In this document: in pieces, positions 46,968-55,043 of the stretch
How the letters are laid out: each line of letters begins with the position of its first letter
Numbering within the stretch: position 1 is the first letter of the stretch
Assembly: GCA_963830775.1 (NCBI GenBank)
Contig: CAWHNT010000032.1
Span: 248,001-312,000, forward strand
Length of the DNA stretch: 64,000 nucleotides
From: CAWHNT01 sp963830775
GTDB taxonomy: Bacteria; Pseudomonadota; Alphaproteobacteria; Geminicoccales; Geminicoccaceae
Reading direction: 5' to 3'
Position numbers and translations under genes: made by a program
Notes under the pieces: generated by a model
What the model was told of the DNA's origin: nothing
Database searches by the model: none
What the model saw: only the letters and a program-made list of their open reading frames with translations

Positions 46968-47140
46968 AGTCGCCCTCTCGGGCCGTAGCGAATGAGACAG
47001 CCAAGCCCCTTCACAAGTTCAAGCTCCTCCGCCCGTGTCAGGGCCGGAGTGGGACAGACATTGATACTACCTCGGTGCGGAGTGGCTTTAGCGGCTGCCC
47101 ACGCTGATATTCTCAGGAGGAGGCAACTCATGAGCGTCAT
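46964..47140 (-). CDS. Possible 58-residue protein in low-GC island
   Basis: ATG at 47140, hydrophobic N-terminus (LMSCLLLRISAWAAA) and RAEELELVKGLGCLIRYG near the end; TGA overlaps the ATG of the next gene (ATGA). Only the overlap and position support it. The opposite strand here has a strong ribosome site at 47118-47126 leading to a 22-codon frame, so coding direction is uncertain. Confidence 0.28.
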   Translation of the reverse strand: MTLMSCLLLRISAWAAAKATPHRGSINVCPTPALTRAEELELVKGLGCLIRYGPRGRL

Positions 47141-47150
47141 AGACCGGATC

Positions 47151-47285
47151 TCACTCAGAGATGTCGCGCTTACCTATCGTCTTCAGCTCCTGCGCCGGTA
47201 GGCCCACCTTCCGGATCTTCACCACGGCTGCATCGAACCGATCCAGGTTCTCCTCACAGCCCAGCTCCGCTGGCCGCTGCGGCAT
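47151..47285 (-). CDS. Possible 44-residue protein in low-GC island
   Basis: Frame from the ATG at 47285: MPQRPAELGCEENLDRFDAA then VVKIRKVGLPAQELKTIG, ending at TGA 47153-47151. It reads as amphipathic helices with a plausible composition. No family recognised, no clear ribosome site. Confidence 0.28.
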   Translation of the reverse strand: MPQRPAELGCEENLDRFDAAVVKIRKVGLPAQELKTIGKRDISE

Positions 47286-47542
47286 ACCGAAGCGCTCAGC
47301 TCTGCGCGGGCATTACCGGTTATACATTCCGGCGAAGGCAAAGGCTCCCGCGCTCTCTCAGCGGGCTGAGCTCAGCCCTGATGTGCCAGCCTACGGTCAG
47401 CCTTCGCCATTCCTCACTCCTGGGCTGGTGCGCTTGTCTCCATTCCCGTTCACGCCCGCGTATAAGAGAAAGTGGGCGCCGCTGTCTCTACACGTAGCGT
47501 GTTACTAAGTGCGATGCTCCGCAGGGCGGTCTCTCACTGCAA
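47286..47542. other. Non-coding stretch of the low-GC island
   Basis: No convincing gene, tRNA or mobile-element end is visible. A 16-bp palindrome GGGCTGAGCTCAGCCC lies at 47363-47378. A frame on each strand is open for over 60 codons but has no sensible composition or start. Confidence 0.4.
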
Positions 47543-48397
47543 TCAGCCCAACAGCGCTCGTTGGGCGACAAGGCGGCCGCCGCCGAGGGTGCCGGTGGCG
47601 AACAGGCCGACGAAGTGGCTGTAGCTTTCGTCCCAGCGGCGGAAATGGGCCTCGCCGAAGCGGGCGATGGTGGTTGCTTGCAGGCTGCGGTACATCGCCA
47701 GGCGCCGCTGCAGGACCTCGGTCCATTCGGCGCTCAGATCGTCGCAGCGCACCACCTCGCAGCCTGCCTGCTCCAGCAGGCTTCGGTACTCGTCGAGGGT
47801 CGCGATCGCGACGAACGCCATCTCGCGGGTCAGGCGCTCGGCGACGGGCGGTGTCAGTGAGGTCCGCGCCAGGATGTCGGTGAAGGCGATCCGGCCGCCG
47901 CGGCGGAGCACGCGCACGCACTCGGCGATCAGCCCCGGCTTGTCCGGGATGTGGGCCCAGGCCTCCTGGCCGATCACGACGTCGAACGTCTCGTCGGCGA
48001 AGGGCATGGCCAGGGCGTTGGCGCAGCGGAAGTCGACCAGATGGTCGAGCTTGACGAGGCTGGTCAGGCGGACCGCCGTGTCGTGCCGGCTGGCCGTGAG
48101 GTCGAGCCCGGTGACGCGGCAGCCGTAGCGATGCGCCAGGTAGCGCGCCGGGCCGCCCACGCCGCTGCAGACGTCGAGCACCCGGGATGCGCTGCCGATG
48201 CCGGCCGCCTCGGCCAGGATGTCGGTGGCCTCGAGACCGCCGAAATGGTCCTGGTCGTGCTCCATCAGCACGTCCTCGCTCAGCTCCTCGAGCGGGACGC
48301 CCCTGGCACGGATGTTCTCCAGGATCTGGGCCTCGTGGATCGGGTGCGTGTCGTAGAAGTTGACGACACGGTCGAGGTCGGGCCCTGCGTTGGTCAT
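47543..48397 (-). CDS. Class I SAM-dependent methyltransferase
   Basis: 284 residues. Motif I VLDVCSGVGGPARYLA, CRVTGLDLT, the acidic motif FDVVIGQEAWAHI and LRRGGRIAFTDIL match N- or C-methyltransferases of the sarcosine/phosphoethanolamine/tocopherol type. The N-terminal VVNFYDTHPIHEAQILENI is unusual and the C-terminus (ARFGEAHFRRWDESYSHFVG) resembles glycine betaine pathway enzymes. Substrate unknown. It borders the low-GC island. Confidence 0.8.
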   Translation of the reverse strand: MTNAGPDLDRVVNFYDTHPIHEAQILENIRARGVPLEELSEDVLMEHDQDHFGGLEATDILAEAAGIGSASRVLDVCSGVGGPARYLAHRYGCRVTGLDLTASRHDTAVRLTSLVKLDHLVDFRCANALAMPFADETFDVVIGQEAWAHIPDKPGLIAECVRVLRRGGRIAFTDILARTSLTPPVAERLTREMAFVAIATLDEYRSLLEQAGCEVVRCDDLSAEWTEVLQRRLAMYRSLQATTIARFGEAHFRRWDESYSHFVGLFATGTLGGGRLVAQRALLG

Positions 48398-48634
48398 CGG
48401 GATGTTCCGCCTGAGGCTATGTCGGCGCGCTCACCGGCGCGGGTGGTGGGCGAAGCGCTGCCGGTGACGGGGCAGTGGAGGAGGGTGTCAGCGCGGCGGT
48501 GCGGTGCTCACGGGCATGGCACCTCCCGACCGTCGTCGCACCAGCTCTTCCTAGTCCAACCTCACCCGGCAGGGTAGTACTGGGCCGTGCCGCCATGTTT
48601 GGAGCGAGTGACGACAAAACGAAGCCGACGGGCG

Positions 48635-49114
48635 ATGGACGTCTGGGACCGCGAGCGGGAGAGCGCTCAGGCACAGGCCCGCAGCTGCGACAGCTGCACG
48701 GCCTGCTGCCACCTCATGGGCATCGTCGACCTGCCGGGCGGGGTGAAGCCGGCCAACAGCCGCTGCCCGAACCAGGGCCCCAAGGGCTGCCGCATCTATG
48801 CGGTGCGCCCTGCCTCCTGCCGGCAGTTCTCCTGCGAGTGGCTGCACGACGGGGCGGTCAGGCTGCCGGCCGAGGCGCGGCCGGACAAGTCGGGCGTGGT
48901 GGTCTGGGGCCCGCTCGACACCGACGCGCTCATGCTCACCGTCGACCCGGCCAGGCCCGAAGCATGGCGGGCGGAGGCCATCTTCCCGGCGCTGGAGCGC
49001 TGGATGACGAGCGGGCGGCGCATCCTGAAGCACTGCGGCGGGCGCGACAGCTGGCTGACGATGGCCCGGGACGGCGATCGCGGCGCCTGGCGGCTGACCG
49101 AGCGGGCGATGTGA
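48635..49114 (+). CDS. YkgJ-family cysteine cluster protein
   Basis: 159 residues from the ATG at 48635. CDSCTACCHLM, then NQGPKGCRIYAVRPASCRQF and FSCEW supply the Cys ligands of the YkgJ/Fe-S (or zinc) cluster. The C-terminal part is specific to this subgroup. Function in other bacteria is unknown. Confidence 0.8.
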   Translation: MDVWDRERESAQAQARSCDSCTACCHLMGIVDLPGGVKPANSRCPNQGPKGCRIYAVRPASCRQFSCEWLHDGAVRLPAEARPDKSGVVVWGPLDTDALMLTVDPARPEAWRAEAIFPALERWMTSGRRILKHCGGRDSWLTMARDGDRGAWRLTERAM

Positions 49115-49121
49115 GCGGACG

Positions 49122-49491
49122 TCAGGCCGCCGGCTCGATCTCTATCGAGTCGACGCGGTTGGGGTAGAAGGCGAGGTGACCCTTGATGGCCGCCACTGCC
49201 GGGAAGGGCTGCTTCGTAGGTCCAGATCGCATTGGCGGCCGTCCGGCCGTCGGCGGCGATGGTGTAGTAGGCGGCGTCGCCCTTGTAGGGGCAGTGGGTG
49301 CGGTGGGCGGTGGGCTGGAGGAGGGCCATGGCCGCATCCTCGCGCGGGATGTACTGCACGGGCGGGTAGCTCGCCTCGCGCAAGGTGAGGGCGCGGCTGG
49401 TGTCGGCGATCACCTGGCCGTTGAAGCGGACGGTCACGCGGCCGGGGGTGGGCTCGATGGTGATCGGGTGGTCGGGTCCGGGCTCGCGCAT
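49122..49491 (-). CDS. DUF427 family protein (one frame break)
   Basis: About 122 residues from the ATG at 49491. VTVRFNGQVIADTSRAL, YIPREDAAMALLQPTAHRTH and CPYKGDAAYYTI are the DUF427 core. After NAIWTYE an indel near 49210 shifts the frame; the end reads FPAVAAIKGHLAFYPNRVDS, the normal C-terminus. Small beta-tent-like domain of unknown activity. Confidence 0.83.
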
Positions 49492-49590
49492 GGCTGATCT
49501 CCTGACGGGCTTCGGCATGACATGGCGCTTGCGCGGCAGCTTCGCATCGGCCAAGCGGGTGCCCCTGCCCTGCCATAAACTCACGACAGC

Positions 49591-50028
49591 ATGAGCCACG
49601 CCGCGATCACCGCCGAGGACTTCCAGGAGCTGGCGAGCCAGGGGGTGCCGTTCATCGGCCTCCTGGGCTGCCGGGTCGAGCGGTTCGAGCCTGGCGATGT
49701 GAGCATGCGGCTGCCCTGGGCCGAGCATCTGGTGCGGCCGGGCGGGACCATTGCCGGGCCGGCGATGATGGCGCTGGCCGACATCGTGCTCTACGGCGTG
49801 GTGCTGTCCAGGATCGGGCGGGTGGAGCTGGCGGTGACGACCGACCTCACCATCCACTTCCTGCGCCGGCCGCGGCCGGGCGATCTGGTGGGGCATGGAA
49901 AGCTGCTGCGGCTGGGGCGGGCGCTGGCGGTGGCCGAGGTCACGATCGTGAGCGAGCACGACCCGGACCCGGTGGCGCATGCGGTGGGGACCTACTCGAT
50001 CCCGCCGGGGACGGCGCGCCCGGGGTAG
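49591..50028 (+). CDS. PaaI-type hotdog thioesterase
   Basis: 145 residues. MRLPWAEHLVRPGGTIAGPAMMALADI and TTDLTIHFLRRPRPGDL are the hotdog helix and strand blocks; the conserved G-G and acidic residue (Asp in LADI) fit acyl-CoA hydrolase chemistry. Its last 37 bases overlap the end of the convergent transporter gene. Confidence 0.85.
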   Translation: MSHAAITAEDFQELASQGVPFIGLLGCRVERFEPGDVSMRLPWAEHLVRPGGTIAGPAMMALADIVLYGVVLSRIGRVELAVTTDLTIHFLRRPRPGDLVGHGKLLRLGRALAVAEVTIVSEHDPDPVAHAVGTYSIPPGTARPG

Positions 50029-50921
50029 GAGCGTTCGGGCCGGCGGAAGAGGTCGCCCGAGGCCAGGAGGGCGCCGCCGATGATGAGCAGGGCGGCCAGG
50101 AGGAGGCCCAGGCTGGCCCGGCCGTGGCCGAGGGCCAGGAGGCAGAGGGTCCCGATCAGCGGTGCGGTGTAGGCGGAGGCACCCAGCACGCGCAGGTCGC
50201 CGCGCTTGGTGCCGTGGTCCCAGAGGTAGAACGCGGCGCCGACGGGGCCCAGGCCGAGCGCAAGGACGACCAGCCACCCCGAGCCTGCGGGCCAGTGCGC
50301 GGGCTCGAGCAGGAGGTGGGCGAGCAGGGCCAGGCAGCCGGTCGCCAGGCAGAAGCCGGTCACCGCGTCGGTCGGCGTGTCGGGGACGAGGCGGCGGTTG
50401 AGCACCGAATAGCCCGACCAGATCAGGGCTGCGGCGACGGCCAGCAGATAGCCCAGGAGGCTGCGCTCGCCCGCCGCCTCGGACTCGCGGCCGAGCACGA
50501 TGAGGGCGGCACCGGCCAGGCCCATGGCACCGCCGATCAGGTGCCGCGGCAGCAGGCGCTCGCCGGGGATCAGGGCGGTCAGCAGGATGATCAGCAGCGG
50601 CCAGGTGTTGATGATCAGCAGCGCCTCGATCGGCGGCAGCAGGCGCATGGCCGTGAAGTAGGCGAGGTGGTAGCCGAAGAACCCGCCGACGCCGATCACC
50701 CAGGCGAGCAAGGGGATCCGGAACGCCGCCCCGAGGCTGCGGCCCAGGGCGAGCTGGACCGCAAGGCCGGTGCTGCCGCCGACGAGGAAGGCCAGGCCCG
50801 TGAGCAGGAAGGGCGGCACGTCGCCGGCGCCCACGGCGAGGGGGGCGAGCAGCGACCAGAGGAGCACGGCGCCGAGGCCGACCAGGGTGGCGCGGCGCCG
50901 GTCTGCGGGGTCGGGGACCAG
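49992..50921 (-). CDS. EamA-family transporter, probable CTG start
   Basis: About 309 residues with ten helices in two EamA halves (LVGLGAVLLWSLLAPLAVGA; AVAAALIWSGYSVLNRRL; FYLWDHGTKRGDLRVLG). The aromatic amino-acid/metabolite exporter subgroup fits the FYLWDHGTKRGD block. No ATG or GTG lies ahead of the first helix; AAAGGAGG (50934-50927) is five bases before a CTG at 50921, which I take as the start. A lost start through an indel is the alternative. Confidence 0.78.
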   Translation of the reverse strand: MVPDPADRRRATLVGLGAVLLWSLLAPLAVGAGDVPPFLLTGLAFLVGGSTGLAVQLALGRSLGAAFRIPLLAWVIGVGGFFGYHLAYFTAMRLLPPIEALLIINTWPLLIILLTALIPGERLLPRHLIGGAMGLAGAALIVLGRESEAAGERSLLGYLLAVAAALIWSGYSVLNRRLVPDTPTDAVTGFCLATGCLALLAHLLLEPAHWPAGSGWLVVLALGLGPVGAAFYLWDHGTKRGDLRVLGASAYTAPLIGTLCLLALGHGRASLGLLLAALLIIGGALLASGDLFRRPERSYPGRAVPGGIE

Positions 50922-50984
50922 CGGAGCCTCCTTTGCCGACGGTCGGCGCTCGACTAACCTCCGCGCAGGCACGAGGGAAGTGGC

Positions 50985-51434
50985 ATGGCGCACTGGCTGA
51001 TGAAGACCGAGCCCCAGGACTATAGCTGGGAGCGGCTCCTGGCCGACGGCGAGACCGAGTGGACCGGCGTGCGCAACCACCAGGCCGCGGGCAACATGCG
51101 GGCGATGAAGCGGGGGGAGCGGGTGTTCTTCTACCGCTCCCAGGTGGAGCCGGCGATCGTCGGGGTCATGGAGGTGTCGGCGGAGGCCTATCCGGAGCCC
51201 GAGGACGGAAGCGGCAAGTTCGTGCGGGTGAAGGTGAAGCCGGTGCGGGCGGTGAAGAAGGAGGTCTCGCTGAAGGAGATCAAGGGCGACCCGCGCTTCG
51301 CCGACTTCCTGCTGGTGCGGCACTCACGGCTGTCGGTGGTGCCGGTCAGCGACGAGCACTGGCGCAGCCTGTGCGAGATGGCGGGGGTCCAGGAGGGCGG
51401 GCAGAGAAGGCTGAAGCCCGGGCCCGCCCTATGA
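50985..51434 (+). CDS. EVE domain protein
   Basis: 149 residues. WLMKTEPQDYSWERL, WTGVRNHQAAGNMRAMKRGE, VFFYRSQVEPAIVGVMEV and KGDPRFADFLLVRHSRLSV are EVE blocks. EVE domains bind modified bases or nucleotides, related to YTH and PUA folds. Divergent from the transporter gene; it ends against the convergent acetamidase stop. Confidence 0.9.
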   Translation: MAHWLMKTEPQDYSWERLLADGETEWTGVRNHQAAGNMRAMKRGERVFFYRSQVEPAIVGVMEVSAEAYPEPEDGSGKFVRVKVKPVRAVKKEVSLKEIKGDPRFADFLLVRHSRLSVVPVSDEHWRSLCEMAGVQEGGQRRLKPGPAL

Positions 51435-52373
51435 CCCGAACACCACGCGCGGGAAGTGGCAGGAGACGATCCAGTTCGGCTGGTCGACGATCTCGCTGAT
51501 CTTGAGGTCGGCGCAGGCCGAGCAGAGGAGGTAGGCTTCGACCGGCTGCATGCCGTGGCGGGCGGCGATGAGGTCGACCATCTGGTCGAGGGCGTCGCGG
51601 GCGCCGGTCATCAGGTCGGGGCCGATGCCGGTGGTGATGTCGTAGCCCAGGCTGTCGAGGTGGCGGGAGCGCGGCTTGGGGTTGACGATGCGGGGGAAGC
51701 GGGGGGCGCCGCCCTTGATGAGCTCGAGGCGGACGGTGACGGTCATCGGGCTCTCGATGGCGGTGCCGCAGACCTCGCCGTCGCCCTGGTTGGCGTGGGT
51801 GTCGCCCAGCGAGAAGAGGGCGCCGGGGACCTCGATGGGGAGGTAGAGCTCGGCACCCTCGACGAGGTCGCGGGTGTCCATGTTGCCGCCGACGCGGCGC
51901 GGCGGGACCGGGCTGTGATGGCCGGGCTCGCCCGGGGCGCAGCCGATCTCGCCCGGGAAGGGCTGCAGGGGGACGCGGCCGCCGGGCCTGAAGAGGGCCG
52001 GCGCCATGGTCGCCGGGTCGTAGTCCCAGATGTGCAGGGCGGGCTCGGTGAAGCGGTCGGCGAGGAGGCCGAAGCCCGGGATGTTCGCGGTCCAGCCCCA
52101 GCCGGAGGCGTCGAAGCGCAGCAGCGTCACCTTGAGCGCGTCGCCGGGCTCCGCACCGTCGACCCAGATCGGGCCGGTGACCGGGTTGACGCGGGCGAAG
52201 TCGACCCGCGCCACGTCGGCGACCGTGCTGTCCTTGGTGAGCTGGCCGCCCGAGGCGTCCACGGTCTCGATCTCGACCGTGTCGCCGGGGCAGACGGTGA
52301 GGACGGGATCCAGGCTGTTGTCCCAGCCATAGTGGATGTGCGCGGCCGAGAGATGGTGGTGGTTACGGTGCAT
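51429..52373 (-). CDS. Acetamidase/formamidase family
   Basis: 314 residues. HIHYGWDNSLDPVLTV, PGDTVEIET, TGPIWVDGAEPGDAL, PLQPFPGEIGCAPGEPGHHS and SLGDTHANQGDGEVCGTAIE are FmdA/AmdA blocks with the metal-binding acidic and His residues. The enzyme hydrolyses short amides to ammonia plus acid. Its ATG (52373) lies 11 bases inside the preceding binding-protein gene, so uptake and cleavage of an amide may be coupled. Confidence 0.9.
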   Translation of the reverse strand: MHRNHHHLSAAHIHYGWDNSLDPVLTVCPGDTVEIETVDASGGQLTKDSTVADVARVDFARVNPVTGPIWVDGAEPGDALKVTLLRFDASGWGWTANIPGFGLLADRFTEPALHIWDYDPATMAPALFRPGGRVPLQPFPGEIGCAPGEPGHHSPVPPRRVGGNMDTRDLVEGAELYLPIEVPGALFSLGDTHANQGDGEVCGTAIESPMTVTVRLELIKGGAPRFPRIVNPKPRSRHLDSLGYDITTGIGPDLMTGARDALDQMVDLIAARHGMQPVEAYLLCSACADLKISEIVDQPNWIVSCHFPRVVFGS

Positions 52374-53940
52374 CCTTGGCCCAGACCTCGTCATAGTGGA
52401 CCGGGATATGGACCGGATCGACGAAGAGGGCGTCCTCGCCGCCGAGCCGGTCCGACTTGAGGGTGAAGCGCTGCTCGTTGAAGACGGGCGCCCAAGGGGC
52501 GTCGTCCATGACGCTGAGGAAGACCTCGCGCCAGAGCTTGAGGCGCTCCTCCTGCTTCGCGGGATCGGTGATCGCGTCCGCCTGGGCCGCCTTCTGGTCC
52601 AGGTCCTGGTTGCAGTATTTCGACCAGCCCCAGCCGCCGTCGGCGGCAGCACTGCAGCTCAGGATGGGGCCGTAGAAGTTCGAGGGATCGGGGAAGTCGG
52701 CGATCCAGCCCATGCCGCCGGACCAGATCATCTGGGCGCTCGTCTTCTCGCCGCCGGCCTGGATCACGTTGGCCTGGGCCAGGGCCTTGAGCTCGGCGCG
52801 GATGCCCACGCCGGCCAAGTCCTGCTGGATGGCCTGCGCGATGCGCGGGTTGGGGTCGGTGTTGAAGGCCAGGAGCTCGGTGTCGAAGCCGCTGCCCTGG
52901 CCGGCCGCCGCCAGCAGCTCCTTGGCCTTGGCCGGATCGAACGTGTAGCCCTGATAGTCCGTGGCGTAGCCCGGCATCGAGGGCGGAAGGGGCTGGTTCG
53001 CCGGCACGCCGCGATTGTTGATGATGCGGATGATGCGGTCCTTGTTGATCGCGTAGTTGACCGCCTGCCGGACCTCCTTCTTGTCGAACGGCGGGACGTT
53101 CACGTTCATCGTCACGTAGCCGGTGTGCAGCTGGCCGCCGACGACGAGATTGTCCTTGAGGTCCGGGTTGTTGCGGACCTCGAGGAACTTGGCGGGCGGG
53201 ATCTGGTCGCCCAGGATGTCGACCTCGCCGCGCTCGAAGCGCAGCAACGCCACCAGCGGCTCCTGGCCGATCTCGAACGTGATCTCGTCCAGGCGGGGCA
53301 GGCCCGCCTTGTAATAGCCGGGGTTGCGCTCGAGGACGAGGCGCTGGCCCAGCGTCCATTCCTTCATCCTGAAAGCACCGGTGCCGACCGGGTTCTTGCC
53401 GAAATCGGGCCCGAACTTCTCGGCCTCCTCCTTCGGCACGGCGAAGGCGAAGTTGATCGCCATCACGTGCAGGAAGGTGGCGTCCGGCCGGTTGAGCTTG
53501 AAGACGACGGTGCGGGGATCCGGGGTGTCGATCGACGCGATCGAGCCGAAGAAGCCGGCACCAGGGCTCTGCGTCTTGGGGTCGAGCACACGCTCGATCG
53601 AATACTTGATGTCGGCCGAGGTGAGCTCGCGGCCGTTGTGGAACTTCACACCCTGACGGAGGGTGAAGGTGTAGGTCTGGCCGTCGGCGCTCAGCTCGTA
53701 CTTCTCGGCCAGATCGGGCACCAGCTCGGTGGTGCCGGGCCTGTAATCCATGAGCCCGTCGAACAGGCTCTTGATCATCGACCAGTTCTGCCAGTCATAG
53801 CCGATGGCCGGGTCGAGCGTGCTGACATCGTCCTTGTAGGTGACGGTCATGCGCCCGCCCTGCTTCGGCTCCTGGGCCTCAGCCGAGGTCGCGGTGAGCA
53901 GAATCAGCGCCGAGACGGCACCGGCAAGGCCTCGATGCAT
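52363..53940 (-). CDS. ABC transporter substrate-binding protein, family 5 (peptide/nickel type)
   Basis: 525 residues. Signal peptide MHRGLAGAVSALILL; DDVSTLDPAIGYDWQNW, LRQGVKFHNGRELTSADIKY, FRMKEWTLGQRLVLERNPGY split by loops, VRQAVNYAINKDRI and WIADFPDPSNFY are SBP_bac_5 features. Family 5 binds oligopeptides, amides, opines or nickel-chelates. GAGGAAAAG precedes the ATG. The permease and ATPase genes are not in the window, but the acetamidase gene overlaps its end. Confidence 0.92.
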   Translation of the reverse strand: MHRGLAGAVSALILLTATSAEAQEPKQGGRMTVTYKDDVSTLDPAIGYDWQNWSMIKSLFDGLMDYRPGTTELVPDLAEKYELSADGQTYTFTLRQGVKFHNGRELTSADIKYSIERVLDPKTQSPGAGFFGSIASIDTPDPRTVVFKLNRPDATFLHVMAINFAFAVPKEEAEKFGPDFGKNPVGTGAFRMKEWTLGQRLVLERNPGYYKAGLPRLDEITFEIGQEPLVALLRFERGEVDILGDQIPPAKFLEVRNNPDLKDNLVVGGQLHTGYVTMNVNVPPFDKKEVRQAVNYAINKDRIIRIINNRGVPANQPLPPSMPGYATDYQGYTFDPAKAKELLAAAGQGSGFDTELLAFNTDPNPRIAQAIQQDLAGVGIRAELKALAQANVIQAGGEKTSAQMIWSGGMGWIADFPDPSNFYGPILSCSAAADGGWGWSKYCNQDLDQKAAQADAITDPAKQEERLKLWREVFLSVMDDAPWAPVFNEQRFTLKSDRLGGEDALFVDPVHIPVHYDEVWAKDAP

Positions 53941-54067
53941 GCTTTTCCTCCCACACCCGCAACAACCTCTAGCGCAGCCCGGCCCCGAGGTCGATGCACG
54001 CCCGCCGGAACGGTGCCGTGGCGTGCGACGTTCCCTGGACGCGCATGGGAGCGCGAAGGGGAAGCCG

Positions 54068-54439
54068 ATGCGATATCTTCCTGCGGCCGCCGCGGCGGTC
54101 GTCCTGCTCGGGACCACGGTGGCCGTGGCCCAGCAGGCCGAGGTCTGGAAGGAGGCCGACAACGACGCGCTGATCGTGCAGCCGCTCAACCTGCCGGTCA
54201 GCGAGATCGAGGACATGGACCTGGTCGGCCCCGACGGCTCGGATGTCGGCGAGGTCGAGGAGGTGCTGGTCAATGCCTCAGGCCAGGCCGCCGCGGTCGC
54301 GGCCGAGGTCGGCGGGTTCCTGGGCGTGGGCGAGAAGGAGGTGATCATCCTCCTGAACCAGCTTCAGGTAAGCGGCGACGACCTCGCGACGGCGATGACG
54401 AAGGAGCAGCTGGAAGCCCTGCCCGAGTGGGACGACTGA
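54068..54439 (+). CDS. Exported PRC-barrel protein
   Basis: 123 residues. Signal peptide (YLPAAAAAVVLLGTTVAVAQQ), then VSEIEDMDLVGPDGSDVGEVEEVLV, split as the PRC-barrel strand pair, and FLGVGEKEVIILLNQLQV. PRC-barrel proteins are small beta-barrels; exported ones often affect envelope stress. Stands alone, divergent from the binding-protein gene. Confidence 0.8.
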   Translation: MRYLPAAAAAVVLLGTTVAVAQQAEVWKEADNDALIVQPLNLPVSEIEDMDLVGPDGSDVGEVEEVLVNASGQAAAVAAEVGGFLGVGEKEVIILLNQLQVSGDDLATAMTKEQLEALPEWDD

Positions 54440-54615
54440 GGCCTGGTCTCGGCAATAGTTGAACGTCGCGACGTGGAAGCGCACGGGCAGCCCGGCTCGT
54501 GCGCTTCCATATTCGAAGCGGTTCTGAGCGACACGCAGGCTGCGGCAACACCGCTTGCGTAGGAACTGAGAGCCGCGGACACCTCGTCCAGCATGACTGC
54601 GAGCGCCTCGATTCC

Positions 54616-54973
54616 CTAGCTCTGGGCCGCCAGCTTGATGTTGTCGCGGGAGGGCTGGGAGCCGACCTCGGGTAGGGCGGAGAGCGGGCTTTGCAGGGCC
54701 CAGGCCCATCTTCACCCCGCCGGTCTCCTGCCAGAGCACGTTGTAGGCGAGCATGGTCTCGTAGGTGGCAAGCCGGCTCTCCTGGGCTGGCCGGCCGAGA
54801 TCGATGGAGAGAACGAGCTTCTGCTGCTCGGTCACCAGGTCCAGCATGACGGTGGTGTCGGTGTCGAACATCACCGCCCATTCCGTGTCGCCCGTCTGGC
54901 CCACGGCCTGGACCGCCTCGACCTGGGGGCCAACGGCCTCGATCAGGCCCTGGATTTGCTCATGCAGTGCCAT
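54616..54973 (-). pseudogene. CesT-like type III secretion chaperone family, truncated
   Basis: MALHEQIQGLIEAVGPQV, VMFDTDTTVMLDLV, LVLSIDLGRPAQESRLATYETMLAYNVLW split, and ETGGVKMGLG match CesT-like chaperones. A break near 54690 is followed by PEVGSQPSRDNIKLAAQS and an in-frame TAG at 54618-54616; codons after that stop (IEALAVMLDEVSAALSS) would continue the fold. A break plus a stop argue for decay, unless both are sequencing errors. No secretion apparatus lies nearby. Confidence 0.5.
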
Positions 54974-55043
54974 CCCGCTCCTCCAGTCCGCTTGTAAGTA
55001 TCGCGCAGCTTCGGCCCCTGCGTTCGATGGCTTACCAAGGACC

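Noticed and set aside
47161..47508. A 115-codon plus-strand frame at the end of the low-GC island
   Set aside because: Composition (Pro/Ser/Leu-rich, no predicted core), no ribosome site and no recognisable motif.
52336..54462. A 708-codon plus-strand frame opposite the family 5 binding protein
   Set aside because: Only its last 123 codons (PRC-barrel gene at 54068) make sense as protein; the rest is a shadow.
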